Assembly (NCBI GenBank): GCA_017455525.1
Contig: JAFTAP010000074.1
Span: forward strand, 1 to 44,008
From: Lachnospiraceae bacterium
GTDB taxonomy: Bacteria > Bacillota > Clostridia > Lachnospirales > Lachnospiraceae
DNA: 44,008 bases
Direction of reading: 5' to 3'
Part shown: positions 27,464 to 35,265 of the stretch, piece by piece
Position numbering within the stretch: the first letter of the stretch is position 1
Layout: every line of letters begins with the position of its first letter
The notes under the pieces: generated by a model
Told to the model about the DNA's origin: nothing
The model's input: only the letters and a program-made list of their open reading frames with translations
Database searches by the model: none
Made by a program: the position numbers and the translations under genes

Positions 27464-27521
27464 ATAGATAATTAATATATGATTAATGTTAGCAACGACG
27501 CTTTCAACAGGGGGTAGTGTC

Positions 27522-28271
27522 ATGATTTTTACAGTTATCTTTGCGGTTGTATTCTTCTTAGGGATCTGTTTTATACCTGTTTCTATTCATATCAAGAAAA
27601 AGAATAACCGCTGTAGTGCTACGACAAGAGGAATACTTGAGGACATTCAGCATACAGAAAATTCTCATGGCGGCGGCGGACTGAAATACATTTATTCCTA
27701 TAGTGTAAACGGTGTTGAGTACCGGCGTGCAGCCGGACCCAGCACTGAGGCGCATAATACAGGAGACAGCTGCACCCTCTGGTATAACCCAAATAATCCG
27801 AAAGAAGTAGTGGCATATCATTATAAATCAGATAAGGGGCTGAATATCCTTATGGTCATAGGGATCGTGATGGTTTTTTTGTGTGTTGCCCTGCTTGTTG
27901 TCGGTCACTTTATAACAACCCAAGTTGCGGATACATCTGATGTTGCTAATGATACTGCTTCTTTTACCGATGCTGAAATGGAGGATTATATTGCAGGTAC
28001 ATGGGAAGCGGACGGATATAGCGCCATTGATAATGGAGAGACGAAAAACAGTAATGAACTGATCACCGTTATATTTGAGGATACGGGAAATGTAAATTAT
28101 TCCGCTGAGTCAGGTGATACGAAGACAGGCACCTGGGAGTACGGGGATGAAGTGATCATTATCACCTTTTCTGACGGATTCGAGCTGCACGGCACGATAG
28201 AAGATAAAAAAATGAGTTTATCAGGAAGCTCTGATCACTACATGATGGCAATGAGCCTGAAAAAGCAATAG
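27522..28271 (+). CDS. DUF3592-like membrane protein
   Basis: 249 residues from the ATG at 27522, preceded by AGGGGGT; an in-frame ATG at 27486 has no ribosome site. It has an N-terminal membrane helix (1-24), a DUF3592-like beta domain (GGGLKYIYSYSVNGVEYR, CTLWYNPNNPKEVVA), a second helix (about 107-131), and a C-terminal lipocalin-like module (GTWEADGYS, GTWEYGDEVIIITF, MSLSGSSDHYMMAMSL). The role of this architecture is unknown. The next gene begins five bases after its stop. Confidence 0.65.
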   Translation: MIFTVIFAVVFFLGICFIPVSIHIKKKNNRCSATTRGILEDIQHTENSHGGGGLKYIYSYSVNGVEYRRAAGPSTEAHNTGDSCTLWYNPNNPKEVVAYHYKSDKGLNILMVIGIVMVFLCVALLVVGHFITTQVADTSDVANDTASFTDAEMEDYIAGTWEADGYSAIDNGETKNSNELITVIFEDTGNVNYSAESGDTKTGTWEYGDEVIIITFSDGFELHGTIEDKKMSLSGSSDHYMMAMSLKKQ

Positions 28272-28276
28272 GAATT

Positions 28277-28618
28277 ATGAAATTTATTAAAAAACACAGA
28301 AAACTGATAATATTTTTTACGGCGCTGCTTGTTTTGTTCCTGCTGCACTCGGCGCTGCTGCCAATGACGGTAAGAGCAGATTTCGGAAACTTTGCCGGAG
28401 ACACGGATTATGGCGGCGGAGACGTCGGAGGCAGTGACAGCTCGGGAGGCGACCTCGAAGGATCTTTTGGTATTGTAGCCATCCTGCTTGGCGTGGTCAT
28501 ATTCATTATCCTTCTGATTGCCGCTTTTATTTCCGTGATCATAGATGAAATAAAAGAAAAGCATGGCAAAGGAAAAAAGAAAAACAAACGAAAAGATGAT
28601 GCCGGCAATTCTGAATAA
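28277..28618 (+). CDS. Small secreted/membrane protein with a Gly/Asp-rich segment
   Basis: 113 residues: a signal-like hydrophobic N-terminus (about 10-30), a Gly/Asp/Ser-rich stretch (DYGGGDVGGSDSSGGD), a membrane helix (about 65-90) and a basic tail. The layout resembles the first half of some clostridial TIM44-like membrane proteins, whose C-terminal domain is absent here, but I cannot name it. AGGAA precedes the ATG. Co-transcribed with the DUF3592-like gene and followed by a terminator. Confidence 0.5.
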   Translation: MKFIKKHRKLIIFFTALLVLFLLHSALLPMTVRADFGNFAGDTDYGGGDVGGSDSSGGDLEGSFGIVAILLGVVIFIILLIAAFISVIIDEIKEKHGKGKKKNKRKDDAGNSE

Positions 28619-28624
28619 TAAATG

Positions 28625-28659
28625 AAAAAGCCTCTGTAAGATTGAACAGGGGCTTTTTT
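28625..28659 (+). terminator. Rho-independent terminator
   Basis: AAAAAGCCTCTG (28625-28636) pairs with CAGGGGCTTTTT (28647-28658), one G-U pair, with the T run forming the tail. It closes the two-gene unit 27522-28618. The bases 28660-28739 hold AT-rich sequence (TATATT near 28690) that may be the promoter of the next operon. Confidence 0.8.
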
Positions 28660-28739
28660 CGTAGTCTGTCGCTTTAGTGTTTTTTATGGTATATTTTATT
28701 AGTTGTGAATAGATTAAGAAATATAGGAAGACTTTCGCT

Positions 28740-29717
28740 TTGAAGGAATATACTGTATCGGATAGGGAAGCGGGGCTTACGCTTATCAAGTATTCCGCAA
28801 GGGTGCTTAAGGAGGCTCCTAACAGCCTGCTTCATAAATTCTTAAGGAATAAAAACATAGAGCTTAACGGCAGGAAGGCTGACAGCGGCAGCGTGATACA
28901 GGCAGGGGATAAGGTTTTATTCTTTCTGTCTGATGAGACCTTTGAGAAATTTCATGGATTATCGGAAGAAGAGGGCTACAGGTCAGATGGTTTCGGGAAA
29001 TGCGCTGATGACAAAGGCAATCAGGCGATAAGGCTTGAAAGCGACAGGATCTTATACGAGGACGAGGATTATTTATTCTACGATAAGCCTGCAGGAATAA
29101 GGTCTCAAAGCGACGGCTCCGGGAGGCTTTCATTTAATGACCTGCTTCTTGCATACCTTGAATATGACAGTGAAGATATAATAAAGCCCTCTATCTGCAA
29201 CCGACTCGATACGAATACTTCGGGGATAGTTCTATGCGGGAAGTCCGCTAAAGGCCTGCAGTCACTTAATCAGGCGATAAAAAGCCGTAAGGTGAGGAAA
29301 TATTACAGAGGGATAGCCGCAGGATATATAAAAGAAGATAAGCATCTTGTCTCTTTTATGGATAATTCTGACAGCGAAAATAAGGTAGTTATTTCTGATA
29401 CGCATAAGCATGGATATAAGGAAGTCATTACTGACGTGAGAGTCATAGAGAGGGGAAGGCTTGCGACCTATGCGGAGTTTGACCTGATCACAGGCAGGAA
29501 GCATCAGATAAGGGCACAGATGGCGCATATCGGGCATCCGCTCATCGGGGATATGAAGTATGGGAAGAAGCTTCCGGGACTTAATTTTGCCAGGAGGCAG
29601 ATGCTTCACGCCTACAGGGTGGAGCTTCCTGATGATATACTTATGGGGATGACGGTTTTCGCTCCTATACCGAAGGATATGGAAGAATGCATGATAAAAA
29701 CCGGGATTTCAGTATGA
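28740..29717 (+). CDS. RluA-family 23S rRNA pseudouridine synthase (RluC/RluD-like)
   Basis: 325 residues. The start is TTG, with AGGAAG about ten bases upstream, and begins at the S4 RNA-binding domain (LHKFLRNKNIELNGRKADSG). The catalytic motif RLDTNTSGIVLCGKS carries the essential Asp, followed by KYYRGI and the LITGRKHQIRAQMAHIGHPLIGD segment. It isomerises uridines in rRNA; which positions cannot be read. recU follows after four bases. Confidence 0.9.
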   Translation: MKEYTVSDREAGLTLIKYSARVLKEAPNSLLHKFLRNKNIELNGRKADSGSVIQAGDKVLFFLSDETFEKFHGLSEEEGYRSDGFGKCADDKGNQAIRLESDRILYEDEDYLFYDKPAGIRSQSDGSGRLSFNDLLLAYLEYDSEDIIKPSICNRLDTNTSGIVLCGKSAKGLQSLNQAIKSRKVRKYYRGIAAGYIKEDKHLVSFMDNSDSENKVVISDTHKHGYKEVITDVRVIERGRLATYAEFDLITGRKHQIRAQMAHIGHPLIGDMKYGKKLPGLNFARRQMLHAYRVELPDDILMGMTVFAPIPKDMEECMIKTGISV

Positions 29718-29721
29718 TATA

Positions 29722-30261
29722 ATGGCTACATGGAATTCAAGGGGGCTTCGGGGCTCCGCCTTAGAGGAAATAGTGAACAGGACTAATGAGAAATACGAGC
29801 AGTCGCATCTTGCGCTCGTACAGAAGATCCCTACGCCCATAACTCCCGTAAAATTAGATAAGAATTCGCATCAGATAACGCTTGCCTACTTCGAGCAGCA
29901 GTCAACCGTTGACTATATAGGCGTAGCGCAGGGCATACCTATATGCTTCGATGCGAAGGAATGCCGTTCGGACACGTTCCCTTTGAGCAATATCCATGAG
30001 CATCAGGTTTATTTCATGGAGGAATTCGAGCGAAACGATGGCGTCGCTTTTGTCCTTATACATTACACGGAGCGGGAGCTTATGTATTATCTTACATTCA
30101 GGCAGCTTATGATATTCTGGAGACGGATGCAGGATGGCGGGCGAAAGAGCTTCCGCATAGACGAGCTTGACTTAAGCTATGAGATACAGCCGAAGCCCGG
30201 CATACTTATTCCATATCTTGACTACGTTCAGCTCGACCTAGACAGACGAGGGGAATATTGA
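29722..30261 (+). CDS. recU: Holliday junction resolvase RecU
   Basis: 179 residues. The Firmicute resolvase that cuts four-way junctions in recombination and chromosome segregation. The core reads QQSTVDYIGVAQGIPICFDAKE, with the metal-binding Asp and the Glu/Lys pair, then FPLSNIHEHQVYFM and FWRRMQDGGRKSFR, all as in the family. There is no ribosome site; translation is probably coupled to the synthase ending four bases upstream. Confidence 0.93.
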   Translation: MATWNSRGLRGSALEEIVNRTNEKYEQSHLALVQKIPTPITPVKLDKNSHQITLAYFEQQSTVDYIGVAQGIPICFDAKECRSDTFPLSNIHEHQVYFMEEFERNDGVAFVLIHYTERELMYYLTFRQLMIFWRRMQDGGRKSFRIDELDLSYEIQPKPGILIPYLDYVQLDLDRRGEY

Positions 30262-30309
30262 TTATACTATAATATTGAAGATAAACCTGACTTGATGACA
30301 GAGGAATAA

Positions 30310-31968
30310 ATGGAAAACAGATTATTGCATACGCCGGAGGGCGTGAGAGATTTATATGGGAGCGACTATGAGAGGAAGCTTAGGCTTCAGCTTGAATTTC
30401 TCCAGATATTAAGGAACTACGGGTATAGAGAGATTGATACTCCGAGCTTTGAATACTTCGATGTGTATTCGGGGGAGATAGGAACTACGCCCTCAGAGGA
30501 GCTTTATAAATTCTTCGATAAGGAGAATAATACGCTGGTGCTCCGTCCTGATTTCACTCCGGGAGTGGCAAGGGCGGCTGCGAAGTATTTCATAGATGAC
30601 AATGTCCATGTGAAGCTTTCTTATTCGGGGAATGTATTCGCTAATTCAAGGTCGTTATCGGGTAAGCTTAAGGAGAATACTGAGCTTGGGGCGGAGTACA
30701 TGGGTGACGGCTCCGTAGAGGCTGACGGGGAGATGATCGCTATGGCGGTAGAGCTACTGCGGTCTGCGGGGCTTAAGGATTTCCAGATCTGCATCGGAAA
30801 CGCCGGATATTTTAAGGGGCTTTGCGAGGAAGCGGAGATTGACGGCGAGCTTGAGATGAGCCTTAGAGATGAGATAGGTAATAAAAATCAGTTCGCTGCA
30901 TACAATCTCTTAAAAGACATCGAGATGCTCGAATCACAGGTAGATAAGCTCCTAAGATGCGTGGAGCTTTTCGGCGACGTGTCGGTGCTTGATAAGGCGC
31001 TCACAGGTATTTCAAATGAAAGGTCAAAGTCTGCGATAGAGCGACTCAAAGCTGTCTACGAGCTGTGCGAGGGCAGGGGCATACAGAAATACATAACCTT
31101 CGACCTATCTATGCTTTCAAAATATAATTATTACACGGGCATCATATTCAGGGCATATACTTCATCTCTCGGTGACGCTATATTAAAGGGTGGAAGATAT
31201 GATAATCTGCTCACTAAATTCGGACATGACGCTCCGGCGTTAGGCTTCACGCTCTCGCTTGACGACCTTGTGATCGCATTAAATAACGAGGAGAGCGGCA
31301 GGACAAAGGACGACGGCTATCTCACCTTCGCTCTGACCAAGGGCAGGCTTGCGGATAAGACCATAGAAATGCTTGAAAAGACGGGGATCTGCCTGTCGGA
31401 GATTAGCGACAAGGATACAAGGAAGCTTGTATTTACTGATGAGATAAATAAAGTCAGGGTTTTTCTTGCGAAAGGTCCTGATGTACCGACATACGTGGAG
31501 TACGGAGCGGCTGATATAGGCGTAGTAGGAGAGGACACTATACTTGAAGAGGGACGCAAGATCTTCGAGGTTCTTGACCTTGATATCGGAAAATGCCGTA
31601 TGTGTATAGCGGGACCGGAGAGCGCAGGGGAGCTTTTGCAGCATCATGAGATGATAAGGGTTGCGACCAAATATCCGAAGATCACTAAGGACTATTTTCA
31701 GAATGTCAAGCATCAGACCGTGGATATCATAAAGCTAAACGGCTCGATAGAACTTGCGCCTATAGTCGGGCTTTCCGATGTGATCTGTGACATAGTAGAG
31801 ACAGGAAGCACGCTGAAAGAAAACGGTCTTGTTGTTCTTGAAGAAGTCGTTCCTCTTTCTGCAAGGGTAGTGGTAAATACGGTGTCAATGCGTATCCATG
31901 CTTACAGGATAAATAAGCTGATAAAAGACCTGACCGAAGTAATAAACGCTGTCGAACCTGTGGTGTAA
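30310..31968 (+). CDS. hisZG: HisZ-HisG fusion: ATP phosphoribosyltransferase with regulatory domain
   Basis: 552 residues in one uninterrupted frame. Residues about 1-330 are HisZ, the histidyl-tRNA-synthetase-like regulatory subunit (HTPEGVRDLYG, LVLRPDFTPGVARAAAKYF, LGAEYMGD, YYTGIIFRAY, GGRYDNLL). Residues about 336-552 are short-form HisG (FALTKGRLADKTIEML, YGAADIGVVGEDT, DIVETGSTLKENGL). HisG makes phosphoribosyl-ATP, the first step of histidine synthesis; HisZ confers feedback control. In most bacteria with this form the two are separate chains. AGAGGAA precedes the ATG and a TATAAT lies at 30268-30273. Family assignment is certain. Confidence 0.93.
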   Translation: MENRLLHTPEGVRDLYGSDYERKLRLQLEFLQILRNYGYREIDTPSFEYFDVYSGEIGTTPSEELYKFFDKENNTLVLRPDFTPGVARAAAKYFIDDNVHVKLSYSGNVFANSRSLSGKLKENTELGAEYMGDGSVEADGEMIAMAVELLRSAGLKDFQICIGNAGYFKGLCEEAEIDGELEMSLRDEIGNKNQFAAYNLLKDIEMLESQVDKLLRCVELFGDVSVLDKALTGISNERSKSAIERLKAVYELCEGRGIQKYITFDLSMLSKYNYYTGIIFRAYTSSLGDAILKGGRYDNLLTKFGHDAPALGFTLSLDDLVIALNNEESGRTKDDGYLTFALTKGRLADKTIEMLEKTGICLSEISDKDTRKLVFTDEINKVRVFLAKGPDVPTYVEYGAADIGVVGEDTILEEGRKIFEVLDLDIGKCRMCIAGPESAGELLQHHEMIRVATKYPKITKDYFQNVKHQTVDIIKLNGSIELAPIVGLSDVICDIVETGSTLKENGLVVLEEVVPLSARVVVNTVSMRIHAYRINKLIKDLTEVINAVEPVV

Positions 31969-32016
31969 ATCGTCTTTCATATTTGGAGTTCATTTCTCAG
32001 GAGGCAGTGCCGGGGT

Positions 32017-32046
32017 CTGTCAACAGAATGGTTTTTGTGGTAAAAT
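32017..32046 (+). promoter_or_regulatory. Promoter of the hisD operon
   Basis: -35-like CTGTCA (32017-32022), 18-nt spacer, -10 TAAAAT (32041-32046). The hisD ATG lies nine bases past the -10 box without a ribosome site. Confidence 0.45.
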
Positions 32047-32055
32047 CAAAAAGTT

Positions 32056-33348
32056 ATGATTAAGATAGTAAGCTTGAATAAAGAAACTAAAAAGGATCTG
32101 CTGGAAAAGCTCTTAAAGCGCAGCACGAATGATTACGGCGACATCGAAAAAAGGGTTGCTGAAATCATAGACAAAGTGCGGATAAACGGCGATAAGGCTA
32201 TATTTGATTACGCCCTTAAATTTGACAAATGCAGGCTTGACGCTTCTGATTTCATGGTCACGGAGCAGGAAATAGAAGAGGGCGCAAGGGAGATTGATCC
32301 TAAGCTTTATGAGGTCATGGAGAAGGCTTATCAGAATATACGCTTTTACCATGAGAAGCAGGTGCGGCAGAGTTTCTTTACTACGAAGGAAGACGGCTCT
32401 ATATTAGGACAGAGGATAACGCCGATAGAGAGAGTCGGGGTTTACGTTCCCGGCGGAAAGGCTGCGTATCCTTCAACGGTTCTTATGAATATAGCCCCGG
32501 CGCAGTGTGCGGGGGTGCCGGAGATAATAATGTGTACGCCTGCGGGCTCTGACGGCAAGGTTACTCCCGTGGTGCTTGCCGCAGCGAGGATAACCGGAGT
32601 TAAGAAGATATATAAGACAGGCGGGGCACAGGCGATAGCGGGCATGGCTTACGGCACGGAGATGATACCCAAGGTCGATAAGATAGTAGGTCCCGGCAAT
32701 ATCTATGTGGCGCTTGCTAAAAGGGCTGTATATGGTCATGTGTCGATTGATTCCGTGGCGGGACCGTCAGAGGTAATGGTGCTTGCGGACGAGAGCGCCA
32801 ATCCGCACTATGTGGCGGCTGATTTACTAAGTCAGGCGGAGCACGATGAGATGGCGTCGGCTATTCTCGTAACTACCTCTATGGAGCTTGCGAATAAAGT
32901 ATCGGAGGAGATAGAGGGTTTCCTGCCTAAGCTTTCAAGGCGGGATATAATAGAGAAGTCGCTTGATAACTACGGATATGCTTTGGTTGCTGATGATATG
33001 GATGATGCGATAGATGCGGTAAATGAGATCGCATCCGAGCATTTGGAGATAGTCACTAAGGATCCGTGGGGGACTATGACGAAGGTTAAGAATGCGGGAG
33101 CCATATTCCTTGGAGAGTATTCGTCGGAGCCTTTAGGGGATTACTTCGCGGGACCCGATCATGTGCTTCCTACCAACGGCACTGCGAAGTTCTTCTCGCC
33201 TTTATCTGTCGATGATTTCATAAAGAAGTCTTCGGTTATATGCTATACAGAGGATGCTTTAAGAGCCGTACATGAAGATGTGGAAGTATTTGCGAAGTCA
33301 GAGGGACTTACGGCACATGCGAATTCTATTGCTGTAAGATTTGAGTGA
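32056..33348 (+). CDS. hisD: Histidinol dehydrogenase
   Basis: 430 residues, normal length. It oxidises histidinol to histidine in two NAD-linked steps. Signatures: GQRITPIERVGVYVPGG, VDKIVGPGNIYVALAKR, DLLSQAEHDE, ASEHLEIV and AGPDHVLPTNGTAKFFS, which include the zinc and catalytic His/Glu residues. First gene of the hisD-hisB-hisIE unit, which appears to have its own promoter and is separated from hisZG by 87 nt. Confidence 0.97.
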   Translation: MIKIVSLNKETKKDLLEKLLKRSTNDYGDIEKRVAEIIDKVRINGDKAIFDYALKFDKCRLDASDFMVTEQEIEEGAREIDPKLYEVMEKAYQNIRFYHEKQVRQSFFTTKEDGSILGQRITPIERVGVYVPGGKAAYPSTVLMNIAPAQCAGVPEIIMCTPAGSDGKVTPVVLAAARITGVKKIYKTGGAQAIAGMAYGTEMIPKVDKIVGPGNIYVALAKRAVYGHVSIDSVAGPSEVMVLADESANPHYVAADLLSQAEHDEMASAILVTTSMELANKVSEEIEGFLPKLSRRDIIEKSLDNYGYALVADDMDDAIDAVNEIASEHLEIVTKDPWGTMTKVKNAGAIFLGEYSSEPLGDYFAGPDHVLPTNGTAKFFSPLSVDDFIKKSSVICYTEDALRAVHEDVEVFAKSEGLTAHANSIAVRFE

Positions 33349-33357
33349 GGTTTTATT

Positions 33358-33948
33358 ATGAATAAGAGACTGGCAAAGATAAGCAGAAAGACAAAAGAGA
33401 CAGACATTACCTGTGAGCTGATACTTGATGGTTCGGGAAAGTCCGATATAAACACGGGCGTGGGCTTCTTTGACCATATGCTGGAGGGCTTCGCAAAGCA
33501 CGGATTATTCGACCTGTACCTGACATGCAAGGGCGACCTTGATGTTGATACGCATCATACGATAGAGGATACGGGCATAGTGCTTGGAAAGGCCATAGCC
33601 GAGGCATTAGGCGATAAGAAGGGCGTAAGACGCTACGGTCATTTCATGCTTCCTATGGATGAAGCATTGATTGCCTGTGCCATAGACCTATGCGGGAGAC
33701 CTTATTTTAATTTTAACTTAAGCTTTCCGGAGGAGAGATGCGGTGATATGGAGATGGCTATGGTAAGGGAATTCTTCTATGCTCTTTCTTATTCCGGGGA
33801 GATGAACCTGCATTTGAAGCAGCTTGACGGGCTTAATTCACATCATATAGCAGAGGCTGCTTTCAAGGCATTTGCGAAGTCGCTTGATATGGCGACGGGC
33901 TTTGACGACAGGATAGAAGACGTGCTTTCTACGAAGGGGGCTTTATAA
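33358..33948 (+). CDS. hisB: Imidazoleglycerol-phosphate dehydratase
   Basis: 196 residues, the monofunctional form without the phosphatase domain. It dehydrates imidazoleglycerol-phosphate. Metal-binding histidines lie in [20 protein letters not shown] and [15 protein letters not shown]. The next gene begins on the last base of its stop codon (ATAATG), so they are coupled. Confidence 0.97.
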   Translation: MNKRLAKISRKTKETDITCELILDGSGKSDINTGVGFFDHMLEGFAKHGLFDLYLTCKGDLDVDTHHTIEDTGIVLGKAIAEALGDKKGVRRYGHFMLPMDEALIACAIDLCGRPYFNFNLSFPEERCGDMEMAMVREFFYALSYSGEMNLHLKQLDGLNSHHIAEAAFKAFAKSLDMATGFDDRIEDVLSTKGAL

Positions 33949-35264
33949 TGGAATATAGGCAGATAATACCATGTATTTATTTGAATAACGGGCTTGCGGT
34001 AAAGAGCCTTAGAGACAGGTCGAAGGTAACGGAAGATCCTGTATCACTTGCGTCTTATTTTGAAAATCACGGAGCGGACTCCATTATAATCTTTGATTTC
34101 TCGGTGAACGATGCGGGGCATGAGAAGAACCTTGAGATAATGAAAGCGATAAGCCATACCGTAGATATACCTCTTATCGGAGCTGGCAACGTAAGGAGAG
34201 CGGAGGATATAAAGAAGCTGCTCTATGCGGGCTGTGAGATAGCCGCACTTAATTTCTCGAAGAAGGAGAATATAGAGCTTGCCAAAGAGGTCTCAAAGCG
34301 TTTCGGTAGGGAGAAGATAGCGGCTTCCGTTGCCGATACATCGGAGCTTGACGCAGGAGAGAGCGAGATCAAGAATTATATCGGACTCGTGCTTCTTATC
34401 AATGAGGAGCAGCTTGCCGAGACCGATAAATGGTTCAAGGCGCATTGCTCTGACAATTCAAATCCCATGAGCGTCGATCTTATTCCATTGCTTGAAAAGG
34501 AATCCTTACATGAGGCGGCTGCGGTATTAAGGTCTTATGATATTGCGGGCATTGCGGGCGGAGTGCTTGATTCATCAGCCGAGGATTTCATGGACTTCAA
34601 GAGACAGTGCAAGGGTCTGGGAATTCCCGTTAATACCTTCGACAGCAAGATTGCATGGGAGGATCTCACGAAGAATAAGGAAGGCATGGTTCCTGTAATA
34701 GCGCAGGATTATAAGACAGGAGAGGTGCTGATGCTTGCCTATATGAATGAGCAGGCATTTAATAAGACACTTGACACAGGAAAGATGACCTATTGGTCAA
34801 GAAGCCGCAACGAGCTTTGGACTAAAGGAGACACGTCGGGCAATTTCCAGTTCGTAAAGAGCCTTACAGCTGACTGTGACAAGGACACTATACTTGCAAA
34901 GGTTCTGCAGATAGGCGCTGCCTGCCACACGGGGGCAAGGTCATGCTTCTTTAATGAGATGATAAAGAGAGAGTACAACGACTCTAATCCGCTTAAGGTT
35001 TTCGAGCATGAGTATTCTGTCATCGTTGACAGGCGGGAGCATCCGAAGGAAGGCTCGTATACGAATTATCTGTTTGATAAGGGAATAGATAAGATACTTA
35101 AGAAGATAGGAGAAGAGTGTACGGAGATTATCGTCGCCGCCAAGAACCCTGATCCCGAAGAATTAAAATATGAATTAGCAGACTGGCTCTATCATGCCAT
35201 GGTTCTGATGGTAGAAAAGGGAGTGACATGGGAAGATGTGACGAAGGAGATAGTTAACAGATAA
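33948..35264 (+). CDS. hisIE: HisF-like (degenerate) - HisI - HisE fusion
   Basis: 438 residues, twice a normal HisIE. Residues about 1-225 are a HisF-type half-barrel ([48 protein letters not shown]), but HisF Asp11 is Tyr, the second catalytic Asp is not in place and the DRDGT loop is missing; only the Lys19 equivalent remains. Residues about 228-345 are HisI, phosphoribosyl-AMP cyclohydrolase ([37 protein letters not shown]). The remainder is HisE pyrophosphohydrolase ([28 protein letters not shown]). HisI and HisE look intact and catalyse steps 2 and 3. The N-terminal domain is probably non-catalytic, perhaps structural or substrate-channelling. I believe relatives share this architecture, but cannot check. 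Confidence 0.88.
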   Translation: MEYRQIIPCIYLNNGLAVKSLRDRSKVTEDPVSLASYFENHGADSIIIFDFSVNDAGHEKNLEIMKAISHTVDIPLIGAGNVRRAEDIKKLLYAGCEIAALNFSKKENIELAKEVSKRFGREKIAASVADTSELDAGESEIKNYIGLVLLINEEQLAETDKWFKAHCSDNSNPMSVDLIPLLEKESLHEAAAVLRSYDIAGIAGGVLDSSAEDFMDFKRQCKGLGIPVNTFDSKIAWEDLTKNKEGMVPVIAQDYKTGEVLMLAYMNEQAFNKTLDTGKMTYWSRSRNELWTKGDTSGNFQFVKSLTADCDKDTILAKVLQIGAACHTGARSCFFNEMIKREYNDSNPLKVFEHEYSVIVDRREHPKEGSYTNYLFDKGIDKILKKIGEECTEIIVAAKNPDPEELKYELADWLYHAMVLMVEKGVTWEDVTKEIVNR

Positions 35265-35265
35265 A

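Larger units (their letters stand above)
27070..27471 (+). pseudogene. C-terminal fragment of a PLD-like phage/ORF6N-type protein
   Basis: 133 residues that match only the C-terminal half of PLD-like proteins often fused to ORF6N/RhuM domains: SIHIVDDYINIKTLYLL, then HDRFIVLDYDTENERIYHCGASSKDAGKK. The frame stays open to 27013 and already reads family-like (ADVTYMNIYSRA), but the N-terminal half is absent, replaced by the promoter region of the opposite-strand gene. After TTFEI the sequence leaves the family and runs through direct repeat B into a terminator. There is no ribosome site. Probably a non-functional remnant of a mobile element. Confidence 0.65.

Noticed and set aside
30262-30309. 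T-box or his leader before hisZG
   Set aside because: The gap is only 48 nt, without a histidine-rich leader peptide or T-box consensus.
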